DNA of 38,101 nt, taken from NCBI GenBank assembly GCA_024277285.1, contig JAJRVM010000189.1, positions 1-38,101 on the forward strand, read 5' to 3'. Made by a program: the position numbers and the translations under genes. The notes beneath the pieces are model-generated. The model made no database searches, had not been told where the DNA came from, and saw nothing but the letters and a program-made list of their open reading frames with translations. This document shows, in pieces, positions 1 to 9,651 of the stretch (positions are counted from its first letter, which is position 1; every line of letters starts with the position of its first letter). Source of the stretch: Planctomycetota bacterium. Its GTDB lineage: Bacteria; Planctomycetota; Planctomycetia; Pirellulales; Pirellulaceae.

Positions 1-522
1 ATGGGGCGAACGAAAGCACGTACCCGCTCCGTGCACGGGCATTCTACGGACCGTGTAGCAATTTGAGGGCACCTGACTTGGCAGAAAACGTGGCAAAGAG
101 GGGCCCCCCCATGTGCGGCCAGGTGAAGATGACGGGCGCCTGTCACCCCACCCCCTCGGCAGGGTTGCAAGCGGCGGTCGAATCTGATGTTTCTTGGGTC
201 GCGCAGAAGGCGGACACTTGGTTGGAAGGGAATCGAGCACCGGTCTGTCCGGCACGCGCGAGGTGGACACTTTGTTAGATTCGATTTGAGTCTTGAGGCG
301 CCCAGGTCGGAACTGGCTGACAGCGCGCATTTGAAACAGCGGACGATACGCAATCGCGAGTGAAAGCAAGATTCACAGTTAGCGAACCCGATGTAAAGCG
401 CTACGGGTGTTTCTAACATAGCAGAACCGGCGTAACAGACGCGGGAAGGCGATGCCCAAAGGCGCCAATCGCCGTCGTTAAGGCCATGTATCGACCGACC
501 GGTTGTGGCCAGATGGCAATTC

Positions 523-554
523 CGAGGATCCTTTGAAAAGGCCGTGAATCCTCG
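523..554. repeat. Nested inverted repeat (hairpin)
   Basis: CGAGGAT at 523-529 pairs with ATCCTCG at 548-554. Inside it CCTTT pairs with AAAGG around a GA turn at 530-541, leaving a six-base bulge on the 3' side. No T-run follows on either strand, so an intrinsic terminator is not supported. Function unknown. Confidence 0.5.
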
Positions 555-737
555 TGTCGCGCGCGAAGTTCGTCATAATCTACACAATCAGACGACTCAC
601 ATGCAAACCACCGATATTCTCAACGTTTACAGGCGAACAACCAGCGTTTGAATGTCGATTCAATGGGGCAGACGGCGACAGATGCCACGGAGACTGTTTT
701 GGAGCCGCGCTTCAAAAACAGCTTGCTGCGAGGTAAC

Positions 738-766
738 GCCAGGACGTTTGTTGGACACGTCCTGGC
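738..766. repeat. Perfect 10-bp inverted repeat (hairpin)
   Basis: GCCAGGACGT at 738-747 and ACGTCCTGGC at 757-766 are perfect reverse complements around a 9-nt loop. The stem is GC-rich and stable. There is no U-tract on either side, so it could be a terminator without a tail, part of an RNA, or a protein site. It lies about 190 bp upstream of the BON gene. Confidence 0.5.
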
Positions 767-957
767 TCCTATAGCTGAAATCACTCTATTGCCAAGATAG
801 CACCAGCAGACCATGGGTGAGTGCCTGGTGGTTATCGTGGCGATGGCCTGTGATATCACCAACCTCCTTGCAGATCGATCCGTGGCATACGAATCGACGT
901 CCGTGCGTGCAACGCCCGCACAACCGAACGCACTACTCTTGACTTTGGAACGAGCGT

Positions 958-1197
958 ATGACCGGGGCACCATCCATTTACCGCACCAGCGATTGTCTAG
1001 CAACGCGGCTGAGCGACGCACTGACCGCCAACCCTCACCTATTCGGTCGGAAATTCGACTACGAAGCCGACGCGGGAACGGTTGTCTTGACCGGCAAAGT
1101 CAACAGCTACTTCCAAAAGCAAATGGCCCAAGAAGCCATTCGTCGCGTTGACGGCGTCGAGCAAATCGACAATCAACTGGAAGTCGACTGGGCCTAA
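958..1197 (+). CDS. Small BON-domain protein
   Basis: This 79-residue protein is almost entirely one BON domain. Residues 16-79 follow the family pattern: an alpha helix with 'LSDALTANPHL', a central 'GTVVLTGKVNSY' strand-turn-strand, then 'AQEAIRRVDGVEQIDNQLEV'. BON domains occur in OsmY-like periplasmic proteins, secretins and mechanosensitive channels, and are thought to bind membranes or phospholipids. No signal peptide is evident, so this copy may be cytoplasmic or act as a small partner protein. The ATG at 958 starts just before the domain, with a weak purine stretch upstream. The gene stands alone and converges on alaS with a 96-bp gap. The domain call is solid; the cellular role is unknown. 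Confidence 0.8.
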   Translation: MTGAPSIYRTSDCLATRLSDALTANPHLFGRKFDYEADAGTVVLTGKVNSYFQKQMAQEAIRRVDGVEQIDNQLEVDWA

Positions 1198-1293
1198 TGC
1201 TGTTCCCAGCACGGTTGTCTCGCAGCATGTGCGGCGGATGATGGCTCTTCACAATATTCAGGGAGAGACGAAATTCACTCCGCTGGCGCGGCG

Positions 1294-4110
1294 TTAGCTA
1301 GCCGCGTCCTGCAGCACGATTCGTATGGCTTGGCGTGCCTCTTCAAGTGCAGCCGGAAGTTTCTCCGGCGACTTGCCTCCGGCCTGAGCCATATCGGGCC
1401 GGCCGCCGCCACCGCCGCCCATGATGCCTGCAGTCCGCTTCACCCAGTCCCCGGCATTGCCACCAAGTTTGACGACATCACGGCTGAGCCCGGCGACCAC
1501 TGTCACCTTACCCGGTCCCTGAGCAGCGGCGAGCAACACTGCGGCTTTGCCCGTCTTCTTGCGGATCTGATCGATTAGCTGACGCATCAAACTGACATTC
1601 GCTCCTGGCGTTTCACAGACCACCACGCACACATCGCCCAGCATCTCACCGCACTCAATCAGGGCATCGGCCGAAAGAACGCCCGCTGCTTCCATCTCAG
1701 CAACGCGCTGTTGTAGCTGTTCCACTTCCGTCACGATCGAGGCAACGCGTTGCGGAACTTCAAAAGGAGCCACGTTCAACTCGCGCGCGGCTTCACGTAA
1801 CGCGGCACGACGTGCAGCATATGTCGTCGTATCACCGTCGCCGATTCCAGTCGTTTCGTCCGCCACCTCCGCAGCCGGTCGCGTTCCGGACGCCAATTGC
1901 TTGCGGAGGTCCCGTAGTGTACGCGTTAGTAGTCGTGTCTTGGCTACGACTCCGCCTGGATCGACCTGCAACAAATCGGCCGTTTCCCGCAGCGTGGCAT
2001 CCATCTTCTCGAAATTCTCACGCGCACGTTCGCCGGTCAAGGCAACAATTCGTCGACTTCCGGCCGATACGCTCTCTTCGGACAGGATCTCAAAATCTCC
2101 AACCTCCTGCGTATTCTCCACATGGATGCCACCACATAGTTCACGACTGAACTCACCCATCGAGACCAATCGCACCGGGTCCGGATACTTTTCACCAAAC
2201 AACATCATGGCGCCCTTCTCGCGGGCCTCGGCCAAAGGCACGTAATCCCACACAACCGGTTCGGCCGCAGCGACTTGTTGCTGAATATCCTGTTCGATCC
2301 GCAATAAATCGTCATCGTTCACCGGCGTCATATTCGTAAAATCGAAACGCAGCCAATCGCCATCCACTTTCGATCCTTGCTGCTGCGCATGGCGGCCGAC
2401 GTGTTTTTGCAACGCGTAATGAAGAATGTGCGTCGCCGAATGTGCGCGCCGAATGGCACGTCGTCGATTTGAATCGACTCGGGCGCGTACCGTCGCGCCA
2501 GCACGCATCTCACCCGACACCAAATGGCCAATGTGTACAATCAGATCTCCATCTTTCTGAGTGTCCGATACACGGAACGCAAAATCCTCACCAATAAGGT
2601 CACCCGAATCACCAACTTGCCCTCCCGACTCAGCATAGAAAGGCGTTCGATCCAAGACGACTCGCACCGGTTGTTCATGGCCAACTTCGTTTACTTTGTC
2701 GCACAATTGGTCCTGAGCGATGATCCCTTTGATCTCCGCATCCGCCTCTTCGGTAGAATACCCGTCGAAAGGGGTCGAATGCAGTACTTTTTTCAACGCT
2801 TCAATCGGTCCCGTCTTAAAAAGCTCGATCTGTGTCTTCCTCGAATCGATTCCGTGCTGATCCATCGCTCTGCGGAACCCTTTCGTATCAAACGTAAAGT
2901 TCCTTTCAGCCGCCAGTGATTCGACCAGCTCGGGAGGAATGCCATAGGTCGTATACAGCTCGGCCGCATCCTCGCCATCGACCATTACTCGGTTGTTCTT
3001 TTCCATCATCGAGAAGATGCCGTCGACTCGCGCCAGTCCCGCGTCGATAGTTGAAAAAAACGAATTCTCCTCTTGTTTAATCACTTGCGCAACGCGATCT
3101 GCAGTGTCTTGCAGATCGGGATACGCATTCTTCATCATTTCAACCACAACCGGAACTAGCTCGAAAAGGAAGGGTTGCTCCACGCCCAATTGGCGTCCAT
3201 CCAACACCGCACGGCGCAGCAATCGCCGGATTACGTACTTCTCCGCTTTCGCGCCGGGATAAACATTTTCATGCACGGCGAAGGTGCAAGCGCGCACGTG
3301 ATCGGCAATGCGACGAAACCGGCGTCCATCCTCGCTATCGGGAGCATACGTGTGGCTACATATCTGCGCAGCAGCTTCCACAATCGGGCGCAATATGTCG
3401 ATGTGATAGTTGGTCGCGACACCTTGCATCGCCGCCGCTGTCCGTTCCAACCCCATTCCCGTGTCAATGTTGCGACTCGGAAGCGGACGCAGGTTGTCAG
3501 GCGCGTCACCAACTCGATTGAACTGAGTAAAGACCAGATTCCAAATCTCGACCGTCTCGCCGAAATTGTCTTGAAAGAAAATCTCACTGCATGGACCACA
3601 CACACCATCGGGCCCCTCGCTCGGCGCACTGGCAGGCCAGAAATTATCCGCCTCGCCCATCCGTTCAATGCGGCCGTTTGGCAATCCAATATCGTCAGCC
3701 CAGATACCAGCCGCCTCGTCATCGTCCTCGTACACCGTCACCGATAGGCGCTGTGGATCGATCCCCAACCATTTCTTGTCCGTGCAAAACTCCCACGCCC
3801 AATGGATTGCGTCACGTTTGAAATAGTCACCAAAACTAAAATTGCCCATCATCTCGAAGAAGGTGTGGTGATAAGCAGTTCGGCCAACGTTTTCGATGTC
3901 GCCGGTGCGTAGACATTTCTGGCACGTGGTGGCACGCGTGAAATCGAGTTTCACCTTACCCAGAAAATGGTCCTTGAATTGGTTCATCCCGGCCGGCGTG
4001 AACAGTACCGATGGATCCCACGTCGGTACCAAGACGTCACTCCCACAAATCGTGTGCCCCTTCGATTCGAAGAACGCCAAGTACCTGTCACGTAATTCGT
4101 CCGTTTTCAT
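1294..4110 (-). CDS. alaS: Alanyl-tRNA synthetase
   Basis: This enzyme charges tRNA-Ala with alanine in the cytoplasm. At 938 residues it is slightly longer than the common 870-880. The N-terminal class II catalytic core runs from 'RDRYLAFFESKGH' (residues 6-19) through 'TYHHTFFEMMGNFSFGDYF'-like sequence near 80-97. The editing domain has the zinc-binding pair HSATH (557-561) and Cys659/His663 in 'CGGIH'. The C-terminal C-Ala/DHHA1 region includes a glycine-rich run and 'RPDMAQAGG'. I chose the ATG at 4110 because it begins exactly at the conserved 'MKTDELRDRY'; an in-frame extension to 4194 has no homology-like sequence. The Shine-Dalgarno is poor: an A-rich stretch precedes the start. It lies 345 bp downstream of the HtrA-like gene, so it may have its own promoter. 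The stop is TAA. Confidence 0.97.
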   Translation of the reverse strand: MKTDELRDRYLAFFESKGHTICGSDVLVPTWDPSVLFTPAGMNQFKDHFLGKVKLDFTRATTCQKCLRTGDIENVGRTAYHHTFFEMMGNFSFGDYFKRDAIHWAWEFCTDKKWLGIDPQRLSVTVYEDDDEAAGIWADDIGLPNGRIERMGEADNFWPASAPSEGPDGVCGPCSEIFFQDNFGETVEIWNLVFTQFNRVGDAPDNLRPLPSRNIDTGMGLERTAAAMQGVATNYHIDILRPIVEAAAQICSHTYAPDSEDGRRFRRIADHVRACTFAVHENVYPGAKAEKYVIRRLLRRAVLDGRQLGVEQPFLFELVPVVVEMMKNAYPDLQDTADRVAQVIKQEENSFFSTIDAGLARVDGIFSMMEKNNRVMVDGEDAAELYTTYGIPPELVESLAAERNFTFDTKGFRRAMDQHGIDSRKTQIELFKTGPIEALKKVLHSTPFDGYSTEEADAEIKGIIAQDQLCDKVNEVGHEQPVRVVLDRTPFYAESGGQVGDSGDLIGEDFAFRVSDTQKDGDLIVHIGHLVSGEMRAGATVRARVDSNRRRAIRRAHSATHILHYALQKHVGRHAQQQGSKVDGDWLRFDFTNMTPVNDDDLLRIEQDIQQQVAAAEPVVWDYVPLAEAREKGAMMLFGEKYPDPVRLVSMGEFSRELCGGIHVENTQEVGDFEILSEESVSAGSRRIVALTGERARENFEKMDATLRETADLLQVDPGGVVAKTRLLTRTLRDLRKQLASGTRPAAEVADETTGIGDGDTTTYAARRAALREAARELNVAPFEVPQRVASIVTEVEQLQQRVAEMEAAGVLSADALIECGEMLGDVCVVVCETPGANVSLMRQLIDQIRKKTGKAAVLLAAAQGPGKVTVVAGLSRDVVKLGGNAGDWVKRTAGIMGGGGGGRPDMAQAGGKSPEKLPAALEEARQAIRIVLQDAAS

Positions 4111-4455
4111 GGTGTTTTTTTTGCTCAAAACGTCAAGTAATTTCACACGGTGCAAGACAAGTCGGTCATGATATCCGACAAGACAAATCACCACCAGATG
4201 GCGCGCGACGTCCCAACCAGAGCGTACATCCCGAGCCCCTGCACGACTCGTATTCCGCCACTACGCACGACCACCCGGCAGACTCACCGAAGCATTCTTG
4301 CCAGCCCGAAAACAGGGTGAGGAGACCCGGGCGGCAGGCCCCAGCAAAGGCCCCTTGGTGACGCGAGACACGAGCCATGCCAGTCGCTTGTATCGGTCCC
4401 AGAACGGCATAATTTCCAGCGTTGGCCGCATCCATCCCAGCAACGCGGGAGGAGT
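4111..4455 (-). other. Leader/intergenic region before alaS
   Basis: This 345-bp gap lies between the HtrA-like gene and alaS, both on the minus strand. No reading frame here looks real. On the minus strand the last ~60 bases before alaS hold TTGACG followed by an A-rich stretch that runs straight into the start codon. I looked for T-box features (a long leader with a terminator hairpin and U-run) and did not find them. It may contain the alaS promoter and a long 5' leader. Confidence 0.35.
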
Positions 4456-6012
4456 TCATTCAGCTCCGGCAGCGACCGTGCGAATCGCATCCTTGCCACT
4501 CAACACGGTGATTTGCAAACGCACATCGCCTTGCTGATCGCCCACCGCAGCGTAGAACTCCTTGGGACTGCAGACGCGTCGCGAATCGACATGGCTAATA
4601 TACTGCCCCCGTCGCAGTCCCGCCTTCCAAGCCGGCGAATCACGTTGCACCTCCAACACGGCGACACACCCTTTCGGGTCCACTGCCTGAGGACCTTCCG
4701 TATTCCACTGCGGTGGCAGCGCCGAAGAATACTCAACTCGCAAGCCGCGCCATCTCGGTTCCTTCATCTGAGCAAACGCCTTCTGCGCCGCTTCGACATA
4801 TTTCTTGGACAAGACTGCATTGAGGGTCGTTGTCCGAGCACGTTTGAGGATAGGATCTCGACGCGTCACGGTCAACGCAACGCGCGACTCGGCAGGCAAA
4901 CGACTCAATTCACGAAACAGCGAGTTTTTGTCAACGACTTTCTGGCCGTCAACATGCGTGATCACATCATTCTCACGCACTCCCGCATGCTCGGCAGGAG
5001 TACCTGGCACGACATAAGCCACTAACGCTCCAAACTTACCCGCCTGCCGCTCGGCTAACGAAAGATGATCGGGCTGAACTCCGAGAAACCCATAGGCGGG
5101 CAACCGCCCCTGTTTAAGCGTTTCGACGGTCTTTCGAAAAGCGTCATCGACAGGGATGGCAAAACCAGCTCCCTGCTCCTGCCCCACGACCGCCAGCGAC
5201 GTCGTCAAACCGACCATTTCACCCTTCAAATTGACTAACGCACCACCGCTAGTACCAAGCTCTAACCTCGCATCCGTTTGCAGCAAGGTCCCAAATTGAT
5301 GTAGCGACTGTACGGTCGATCCAAACCGACTGGTCGAATCCCGGCTCGGTGCCACCCGGCGCAGATTTGATACGATCCCCCAACTGGCACTTGCGGACCC
5401 ATCACGTGCGATCCCGTAAGGGTTCCCTAAGGCAATCACAATCATGCCCTTCCGCAGCTTACTCGCATCGCCCAGGGCGATCGGTTCGAGATTGTTCGCG
5501 GCCACTTTCAGCACAGCAAGATCGGTCCACGGATCACCGGCACGCACCGCTTCGGGCACCTCCACACGCGTCACTCGAAATGGCCGACGCTGGACCCAAA
5601 CATAATAATCGTTCTCGTTAGGGTCTCCCAACACATGGTAGTTCGTCAAGATATGCCCCTGCCGGTCGATCACCACTCCGGTGGCAAATTCGTTGGGGAC
5701 AAAATCGGGGCTCGTCGGCGTCACGGTCAGCAAGGGAACGGTAACGCGTTGCAAAGGAAAATCATTGCGCGGCGCCTGCCCACGAATGCCGCGCTGGCCT
5801 TTGCGCACGCGCGCGATGGCCACCACGGATCGCTCCGCCCGAGCAATCGCATCAACCAGCACCTGCTGCATCGCCTCAGCCGCCTGATATCGATTCGGCT
5901 CTTGCCCCCAACCGCACGTGGTGAGCAGAGCGAGCAGCACGACTGCCATAGAGGGCAAGCAATATCGCGCTGCCACGAATCGACCAGGGTCTCCATCATA
6001 GTCTCGCAACAT
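4456..6012 (-). CDS. HtrA/DegP-like trypsin-fold serine protease with two PDZ domains
   Basis: This is probably an exported quality-control protease of 518 residues. The N-terminus has a hydrophobic segment (about 21-37, 'MAVVLLALLTTCGWGQ') behind basic residues, which looks like a signal peptide or membrane anchor. The LTTC run resembles a lipobox only weakly. The protease domain shows a full triad: His126 in 'TNYHVLGD', Asp164 in 'TDLAVLK' and Ser255 in 'LGTSGGAL'; the usual GNSGG is GTSGG here. Two PDZ domains follow: one near 308-390, starting 'GFLGVQ', and a second near 430-510 with 'DSPAWKAGLRRGQYI'. AGGAG lies 7 bases before the ATG at 6012. The gene lies 98 bp downstream of recA and could be co-transcribed. 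The protease class is clear; assignment to DegP, DegQ or DegS is not. Confidence 0.88.
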   Translation of the reverse strand: MLRDYDGDPGRFVAARYCLPSMAVVLLALLTTCGWGQEPNRYQAAEAMQQVLVDAIARAERSVVAIARVRKGQRGIRGQAPRNDFPLQRVTVPLLTVTPTSPDFVPNEFATGVVIDRQGHILTNYHVLGDPNENDYYVWVQRRPFRVTRVEVPEAVRAGDPWTDLAVLKVAANNLEPIALGDASKLRKGMIVIALGNPYGIARDGSASASWGIVSNLRRVAPSRDSTSRFGSTVQSLHQFGTLLQTDARLELGTSGGALVNLKGEMVGLTTSLAVVGQEQGAGFAIPVDDAFRKTVETLKQGRLPAYGFLGVQPDHLSLAERQAGKFGALVAYVVPGTPAEHAGVRENDVITHVDGQKVVDKNSLFRELSRLPAESRVALTVTRRDPILKRARTTTLNAVLSKKYVEAAQKAFAQMKEPRWRGLRVEYSSALPPQWNTEGPQAVDPKGCVAVLEVQRDSPAWKAGLRRGQYISHVDSRRVCSPKEFYAAVGDQQGDVRLQITVLSGKDAIRTVAAGAE

Positions 6013-6110
6013 TCACACGCTCCTGCGATGGTACAAAGTCGCACCTCGTGCCGTCATGCGACAGTAACCACGCGCGCAGCAAACGCGTGAACACTGGCGC
6101 CGTCCGAGGC

Positions 6111-7304
6111 CTATTTCTCATCTTCTTCCGCCGCATCTCCGAGAGATACATCCAAACCAAAGCCGCCGGCAGCAAGCACTTTTTGCTTAATCTCTTCCGT
6201 CGTCTCTGGGTTCTCGATCAGAAACTTCCGAGCTTTCTCTTTGCCCTGGCCCAGATGGCAGTCGCCATACTTGAACCACGATCCACTGCGTGCCACGACC
6301 TTCTGGGCAACTCCCAAGTCCAACACATCCCCTTCGTAACTGATGCCATGCGTGTGCATCATGTCGAACTCAGCCACGCGAAAGGGCGGGGCCACTTTGT
6401 TCTTGACAACCTTGCATCGCACACGCTGGCCGACAACCATTTCACCATCTTTGAGCTGGCCGATTCGGCGCACATCAATACGACACGAACAATAGAATTT
6501 CAACGCTCGGCCACCGGGAGTCACCTCGGGGCTGCCAAACATCACACCAATCTTCTCGCTAATTTGGTTGATAAAAATCACCGCCGTCTTGCTCTTGGCA
6601 ATCGCTCCGGTCAATTTACGCATCGACTGGCTCATGAGCCGAGCCTGTAAACCAACGTGCGAATCGCCGATCTCGCCTTCCAACTCCTTCTTCGGAACCA
6701 ATGCGGCAACCGAGTCGATAATGATCACGTCAACCGCATTCGACTTGACCAACATCTCCGTGATCTGCATCGCCTCTTCACCCGAGGTCGGTTGGCTGAC
6801 AAGCAACGTCTCCAATTCCACTCCCAACTTCTTGCCCCAACTCGGATCGAAAGCGTGCTCGGCATCTATGATCGCGGCAATCCCGCCAAGCTTCTGAGCT
6901 TCGGCCGCCACGTGCAATGCCAAGGTGGTCTTGCCACTCGACTCGGGGCCAAACACTTCAATGATCCGCCCACGCGGGACCCCCTGCCCTCCTAACGCCA
7001 TGTCCAGCGACAAACTGCCGGTGGGAATCCCGGCAATGGTCATCTTGGCCTCGCCGCCCAAGGCCATAATCGAGCCCTCACCAAACTGCTTGTCGATCTG
7101 CTGTAAAGCTGTCTTCAGCAGCGGGTTGCTGGCGGCCATCTTGTCAGTCGCTGACGGCACAGCTTTCGCCCCCTTCGCTGACTTGCTCGTCTGGTCTTTT
7201 TTCGCCATGTCTTTTTTCGCCATGTCTTTTTTCGCCGTGTCTTTTTTGGCTATAGCGTCTTTCTTCGGCATCAACGTGTTTGTCGAGTCAATTGTGGCAA
7301 CCAT
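6111..7304 (-). CDS. recA: Recombinase RecA with Lys-rich repeated N-terminal extension
   Basis: RecA forms filaments on single-stranded DNA, drives strand exchange and triggers LexA cleavage. This copy has 397 residues against about 350 in E. coli. The core is typical: '[20 protein letters not shown]' at 60-79, Walker [10 protein letters not shown] at 119-127, an '[11 protein letters not shown]' segment, '[12 protein letters not shown]' and the '[12 protein letters not shown]' region. The acidic tail ends 'EEDEK'. The excess length is N-terminal: residues 13-37 are tandem AKKDx units, several containing Met. AAAGGAG sits 7 bases before the ATG at 7304, so I take that start, although internal ATGs at the repeat could also be used. 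The stop is TAG. A candidate promoter lies about 140 bp upstream. I did not recognise a LexA box. Confidence 0.97.
   Translation of the reverse strand: MVATIDSTNTLMPKKDAIAKKDTAKKDMAKKDMAKKDQTSKSAKGAKAVPSATDKMAASNPLLKTALQQIDKQFGEGSIMALGGEAKMTIAGIPTGSLSLDMALGGQGVPRGRIIEVFGPESSGKTTLALHVAAEAQKLGGIAAIIDAEHAFDPSWGKKLGVELETLLVSQPTSGEEAMQITEMLVKSNAVDVIIIDSVAALVPKKELEGEIGDSHVGLQARLMSQSMRKLTGAIAKSKTAVIFINQISEKIGVMFGSPEVTPGGRALKFYCSCRIDVRRIGQLKDGEMVVGQRVRCKVVKNKVAPPFRVAEFDMMHTHGISYEGDVLDLGVAQKVVARSGSWFKYGDCHLGQGKEKARKFLIENPETTEEIKQKVLAAGGFGLDVSLGDAAEEDEK
7194..7268 (-). repeat. 15-bp tandem repeat inside recA 5' end
   Basis: Five 15-bp units, read on the plus strand as 'gtcttttttcgccat' with increasing divergence, encode the AKKDx repeats of the RecA N-terminus. 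The first two units are identical and the last is clearly degraded. The poly-T (poly-A in the coding strand) runs make this a likely site of slippage and length variation between strains. Confidence 0.85.
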
Positions 7305-7441
7305 GTTTCAACTCCTTTATCAGCTACATGCGGCAATCGAGCAACTGGGGCCCCCAAAATGGGTGGCAATACAAATAAGCCCCCCACGCGGCCCCAAAGG
7401 CACGGTACATCACTCCACCGAAGACCAAGTCAGTGTACAAA

Positions 7442-7470
7442 TGAATACCATACCCGTGCCGACGTGTCAA
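7442..7470 (-). promoter_or_regulatory. Candidate sigma70-type promoter of recA
   Basis: On the minus strand a perfect TTGACA (7470-7465) is followed by 17 bases and then TATTCA (7447-7442). The -35 box and spacing are ideal, but the -10 box matches TATAAT at only three positions. It would give a leader of about 130 nt before recA. The rest of 7305-7758 holds no convincing gene. Confidence 0.35.
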
Positions 7471-7758
7471 GCCAATTCGACTGGCTCTAATAAGAGAATC
7501 GCAGATGCCTGGACACGTCTGGTCACGCGAGTGGAAAAATTCCGTTTTGGTCACGGTTTGGCCAAATGAAGTTGGACGTGCATTGAAGGCTCGTTGTTTG
7601 TCCATCGCCCTCCACCGGCCTCGCCTTCTGGCTATCCGCTCTCGATTCGCGTGAGAAGCCCCTCCGAGATGATCGCGCAAGAGCGACGCGGCAAAGGCGC
7701 AATCTCATAACGAACGACACGGTCGGTCGGTCAGCCTCACTCATGTGCTCCACACATC

Positions 7759-8337
7759 CTAATCGCCAGCGCCGAGTGAGGCGCGTGCAAGAACTTCGTA
7801 GCGAGGCCCACCGCGTTGAAGGAAGCTGCCAAAGATAACGATTTCGTCCGCCTGGACCATGCCGACCTGAAAATCTTCCGCCTTCTGGACCAGTTGCCCT
7901 AGAATCTCCGCCGCTGGACCGCCCGACCGCACACGACCAATGGTCAGATGCGGCTGGAACGCGCGATTCTCTTTAGGATACCCAAGTTCGGCAAGCGCTT
8001 CCTCAACGCGACGGTGCAACTGCCCGATCGCATCGGCCCCTTGCTGCACACCGACCCACAACGTACGGGGACGCTGACAACTGGGAAAGGCACCCGCTCC
8101 GTGACAACGAAACTCGAACGGAGACAGTCCCCGGACGGCCTTAATCACCGTTTGGCAAACAATAGCCAGATCACTGTCCGACTGTTCACCCAGGAACTTC
8201 AACGTGATGTGCATATTCTCCGGGGCAACCCAATTCACTCGAGTTTCGCTCGTCTTGAGCCGCTCGATCAAATCAGTTGCTCGCCGCCGCACCAGAGGAG
8301 ACAACTCAATTGCAACAAATATTTTTGTTTTACGCAT
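7759..8337 (-). CDS. thpR: RNA 2',3'-cyclic phosphodiesterase (2H family, LigT/ThpR)
   Basis: This 192-residue protein belongs to the 2H phosphoesterases, which open 2',3'-cyclic phosphates on RNA ends and were first described as bacterial 2'-5' RNA ligases. Both signature HxTx motifs are present: His43-Ile-Thr45 in 'ENMHITLKFLGE' and His130-Leu-Thr132 in 'FQPHLTIGRV'. The N-terminus 'KIFVAIEL' is the typical first strand, and the overall length is normal. It begins 62 bp after the PfkB-type kinase on the same strand, so the two probably share a transcript; the short gap contains two copies of 'ctcgtgact'. The stop is TAG. No signal peptide is present, so it acts in the cytoplasm. The physiological RNA substrate of this family is poorly known. 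Confidence 0.93.
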   Translation of the reverse strand: MRKTKIFVAIELSPLVRRRATDLIERLKTSETRVNWVAPENMHITLKFLGEQSDSDLAIVCQTVIKAVRGLSPFEFRCHGAGAFPSCQRPRTLWVGVQQGADAIGQLHRRVEEALAELGYPKENRAFQPHLTIGRVRSGGPAAEILGQLVQKAEDFQVGMVQADEIVIFGSFLQRGGPRYEVLARASLGAGD

Positions 8338-8399
8338 CAGCGATCCATTCTACATCCACGCCCCACAACAACTCTCAACTCGTGACTCTCAGCTCGTGA

Positions 8400-9302
8400 C
8401 TAGAAGCTCAACATGCGTCGGTAACGCTCCATGCGCAGCTCAATATCAGGACGTTCGATACCGCGCAGTCGATCCAAACTATAGTCCTCTACCGTGAAGC
8501 TGGCGACGAGCACGCCGTAGGCCATCGCTTCCTTGAGCGTTTTCGGCTCGAAATTGCCCTGTTGCGCGAGGTACCCCATCATGCCTCCCGCGAAACTATC
8601 ACCGGCACCGGTGGGATCAACGACATCTGGCGTCGGGTACGCTGGCAACACGTAGGTTTCATGCTTCGAGAAGAACATCGCCCCGTGTTCGGCCTTCTTG
8701 ATCACGACAAACGCCGGCCCCATTTCTCGAATCATCATGCCCGCCCGCACCAAGTTGCCCGCGCCGGTCAACTGACGTGCCTCACTGGCACTCAGCACAA
8801 AACCGTCGACACGCTGCAGTAATTGCCGCAATTCATCCGGCGCATCACGAATCCACATCTCAATCGCTTCGGCAATCACTAGCCGTGGCCCGGTCATTTG
8901 CTGTAGTGTTTCCAGCTGCAGAGTCGGTGAACCGTTGGCCAAGAACAAAAACGGACACCGCCGTAAAGTATCGGGCAATTCGGGCTTATGCGAGCCATAG
9001 ACGTTCAGCTGCACATCGACCGTTTCGCGTTGCGTCAGGTCGGCCGTATACCGTCCCTTCCAGCGAAAGGTCTTGGCCTCCGGCACGACTTGCAGCCCAC
9101 TTGTGTCGATACCGCGCGCGACCAAGAGCTCCGTGTGCTGGCTCGGCCAGTCCTCGCCGACGACCCCGACCAGATGAACCGGCGCAAAATAGCTGGCCCC
9201 ATACGAGAAATAAACAGCCGACCCCCCCAACAACGCCTCTCTCGACGAGCCAACGGTTTCAATACTGTCTAACGCCAGCGTTCCAACAACAAGCAGCGGC
9301 AT
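8400..9302 (-). CDS. PfkB-family (ribokinase-like) sugar kinase
   Basis: This 300-residue protein has the PfkB/ribokinase fold, whose members phosphorylate sugars, nucleosides or related alcohols using ATP. The start 'PLLVVGTLALDSIET' is the first strand, and 'GGSAVYFSYGASYF' is the substrate-binding glycine segment near 26-39. The family's C-terminal signature is 'DPTGAGDSFAGG' at 229-240, with Asp235 as the catalytic base. Near 79-90, 'FRWKGRYTADL' probably contacts substrate. The ATG at 9302 fits the domain edge. A perfect palindrome TTACATGTAA lies about 36 bp upstream and could be an operator. The gene is divergent from the NPCBM gene and followed closely by thpR. The substrate cannot be read from the sequence. 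The stop is TAG. Confidence 0.88.
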   Translation of the reverse strand: MPLLVVGTLALDSIETVGSSREALLGGSAVYFSYGASYFAPVHLVGVVGEDWPSQHTELLVARGIDTSGLQVVPEAKTFRWKGRYTADLTQRETVDVQLNVYGSHKPELPDTLRRCPFLFLANGSPTLQLETLQQMTGPRLVIAEAIEMWIRDAPDELRQLLQRVDGFVLSASEARQLTGAGNLVRAGMMIREMGPAFVVIKKAEHGAMFFSKHETYVLPAYPTPDVVDPTGAGDSFAGGMMGYLAQQGNFEPKTLKEAMAYGVLVASFTVEDYSLDRLRGIERPDIELRMERYRRMLSF

Positions 9303-9651
9303 GATTTCGGATCCTATTTTTCCACTTGTGCATTCTATTTACATGTAACACGTTAGCCTGCTGCAACGGACGCCGGGCATCGGTCCTCTCTTGGCTCGGC
9401 GCCAACCGCCTCGCGCGGTTGTGATTCAGTCTGTCCGGCGCGCAGCGACATCTCCCCACGCCCCTGCATTATTGACCATCACCTCGAAACTGCAAGTGCG
9501 TTTGGGCTGCGGCAGCAGGCTGACCGGAAGTGGCAGCGCGGATGTCAGCACGTGCCGCGTATCGCTAGTGCCGCGAATCGCACACGGCGTTTGGCCATGC
9601 CAGACATTGCTCGGCCCTAGAGAGCCACGTGGTGAGGGCTATAATAAAACC
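9303..9651. promoter_or_regulatory. Divergent intergenic region with a 10-bp palindrome
   Basis: This 349-bp region separates the sugar kinase (minus) from the NPCBM gene (plus), so it should hold both promoters. TTACATGTAA at 9339-9348 is a perfect palindrome in an AT-rich patch close to the kinase start. TATAAT at 9640-9645 ends six bases before the NPCBM ATG, with no good -35 box. The in-frame stretch upstream of that ATG reads as random sequence. Confidence 0.4.

Larger units (their letters stand above)
1..957. other. Non-coding or unrecognised stretch at window start
   Basis: No reading frame here has a recognisable domain, natural amino-acid composition or a credible ribosome binding site; the short frames on both strands look random. 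What can be seen are two inverted repeats, listed separately, and a loose direct repeat: a 'cggacacttgg'-type segment near 210 returns as 'tggacactttg' near 262. A C7 run sits at about 104-110. The stretch may be decayed coding DNA, the far end of something outside the window, or an RNA locus. I see no match to RNase P RNA, tmRNA or SRP RNA core motifs. Confidence 0.4.

Noticed and set aside
620..1021. Minus-strand 133-codon frame overlapping the BON gene start
   Set aside because: Composition rich in Arg, Ser and Cys with no domain; it spans a perfect hairpin and overlaps the better supported BON gene.
4111..4455. T-box riboswitch in the alaS leader
   Set aside because: No terminator hairpin with U-run and no recognisable T-box core was found; T-boxes are also not expected outside Gram-positive lineages.
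9391..9651. N-terminal extension of the NPCBM protein
   Set aside because: The 87 extra residues have shadow-like composition and would bury the signal peptide.
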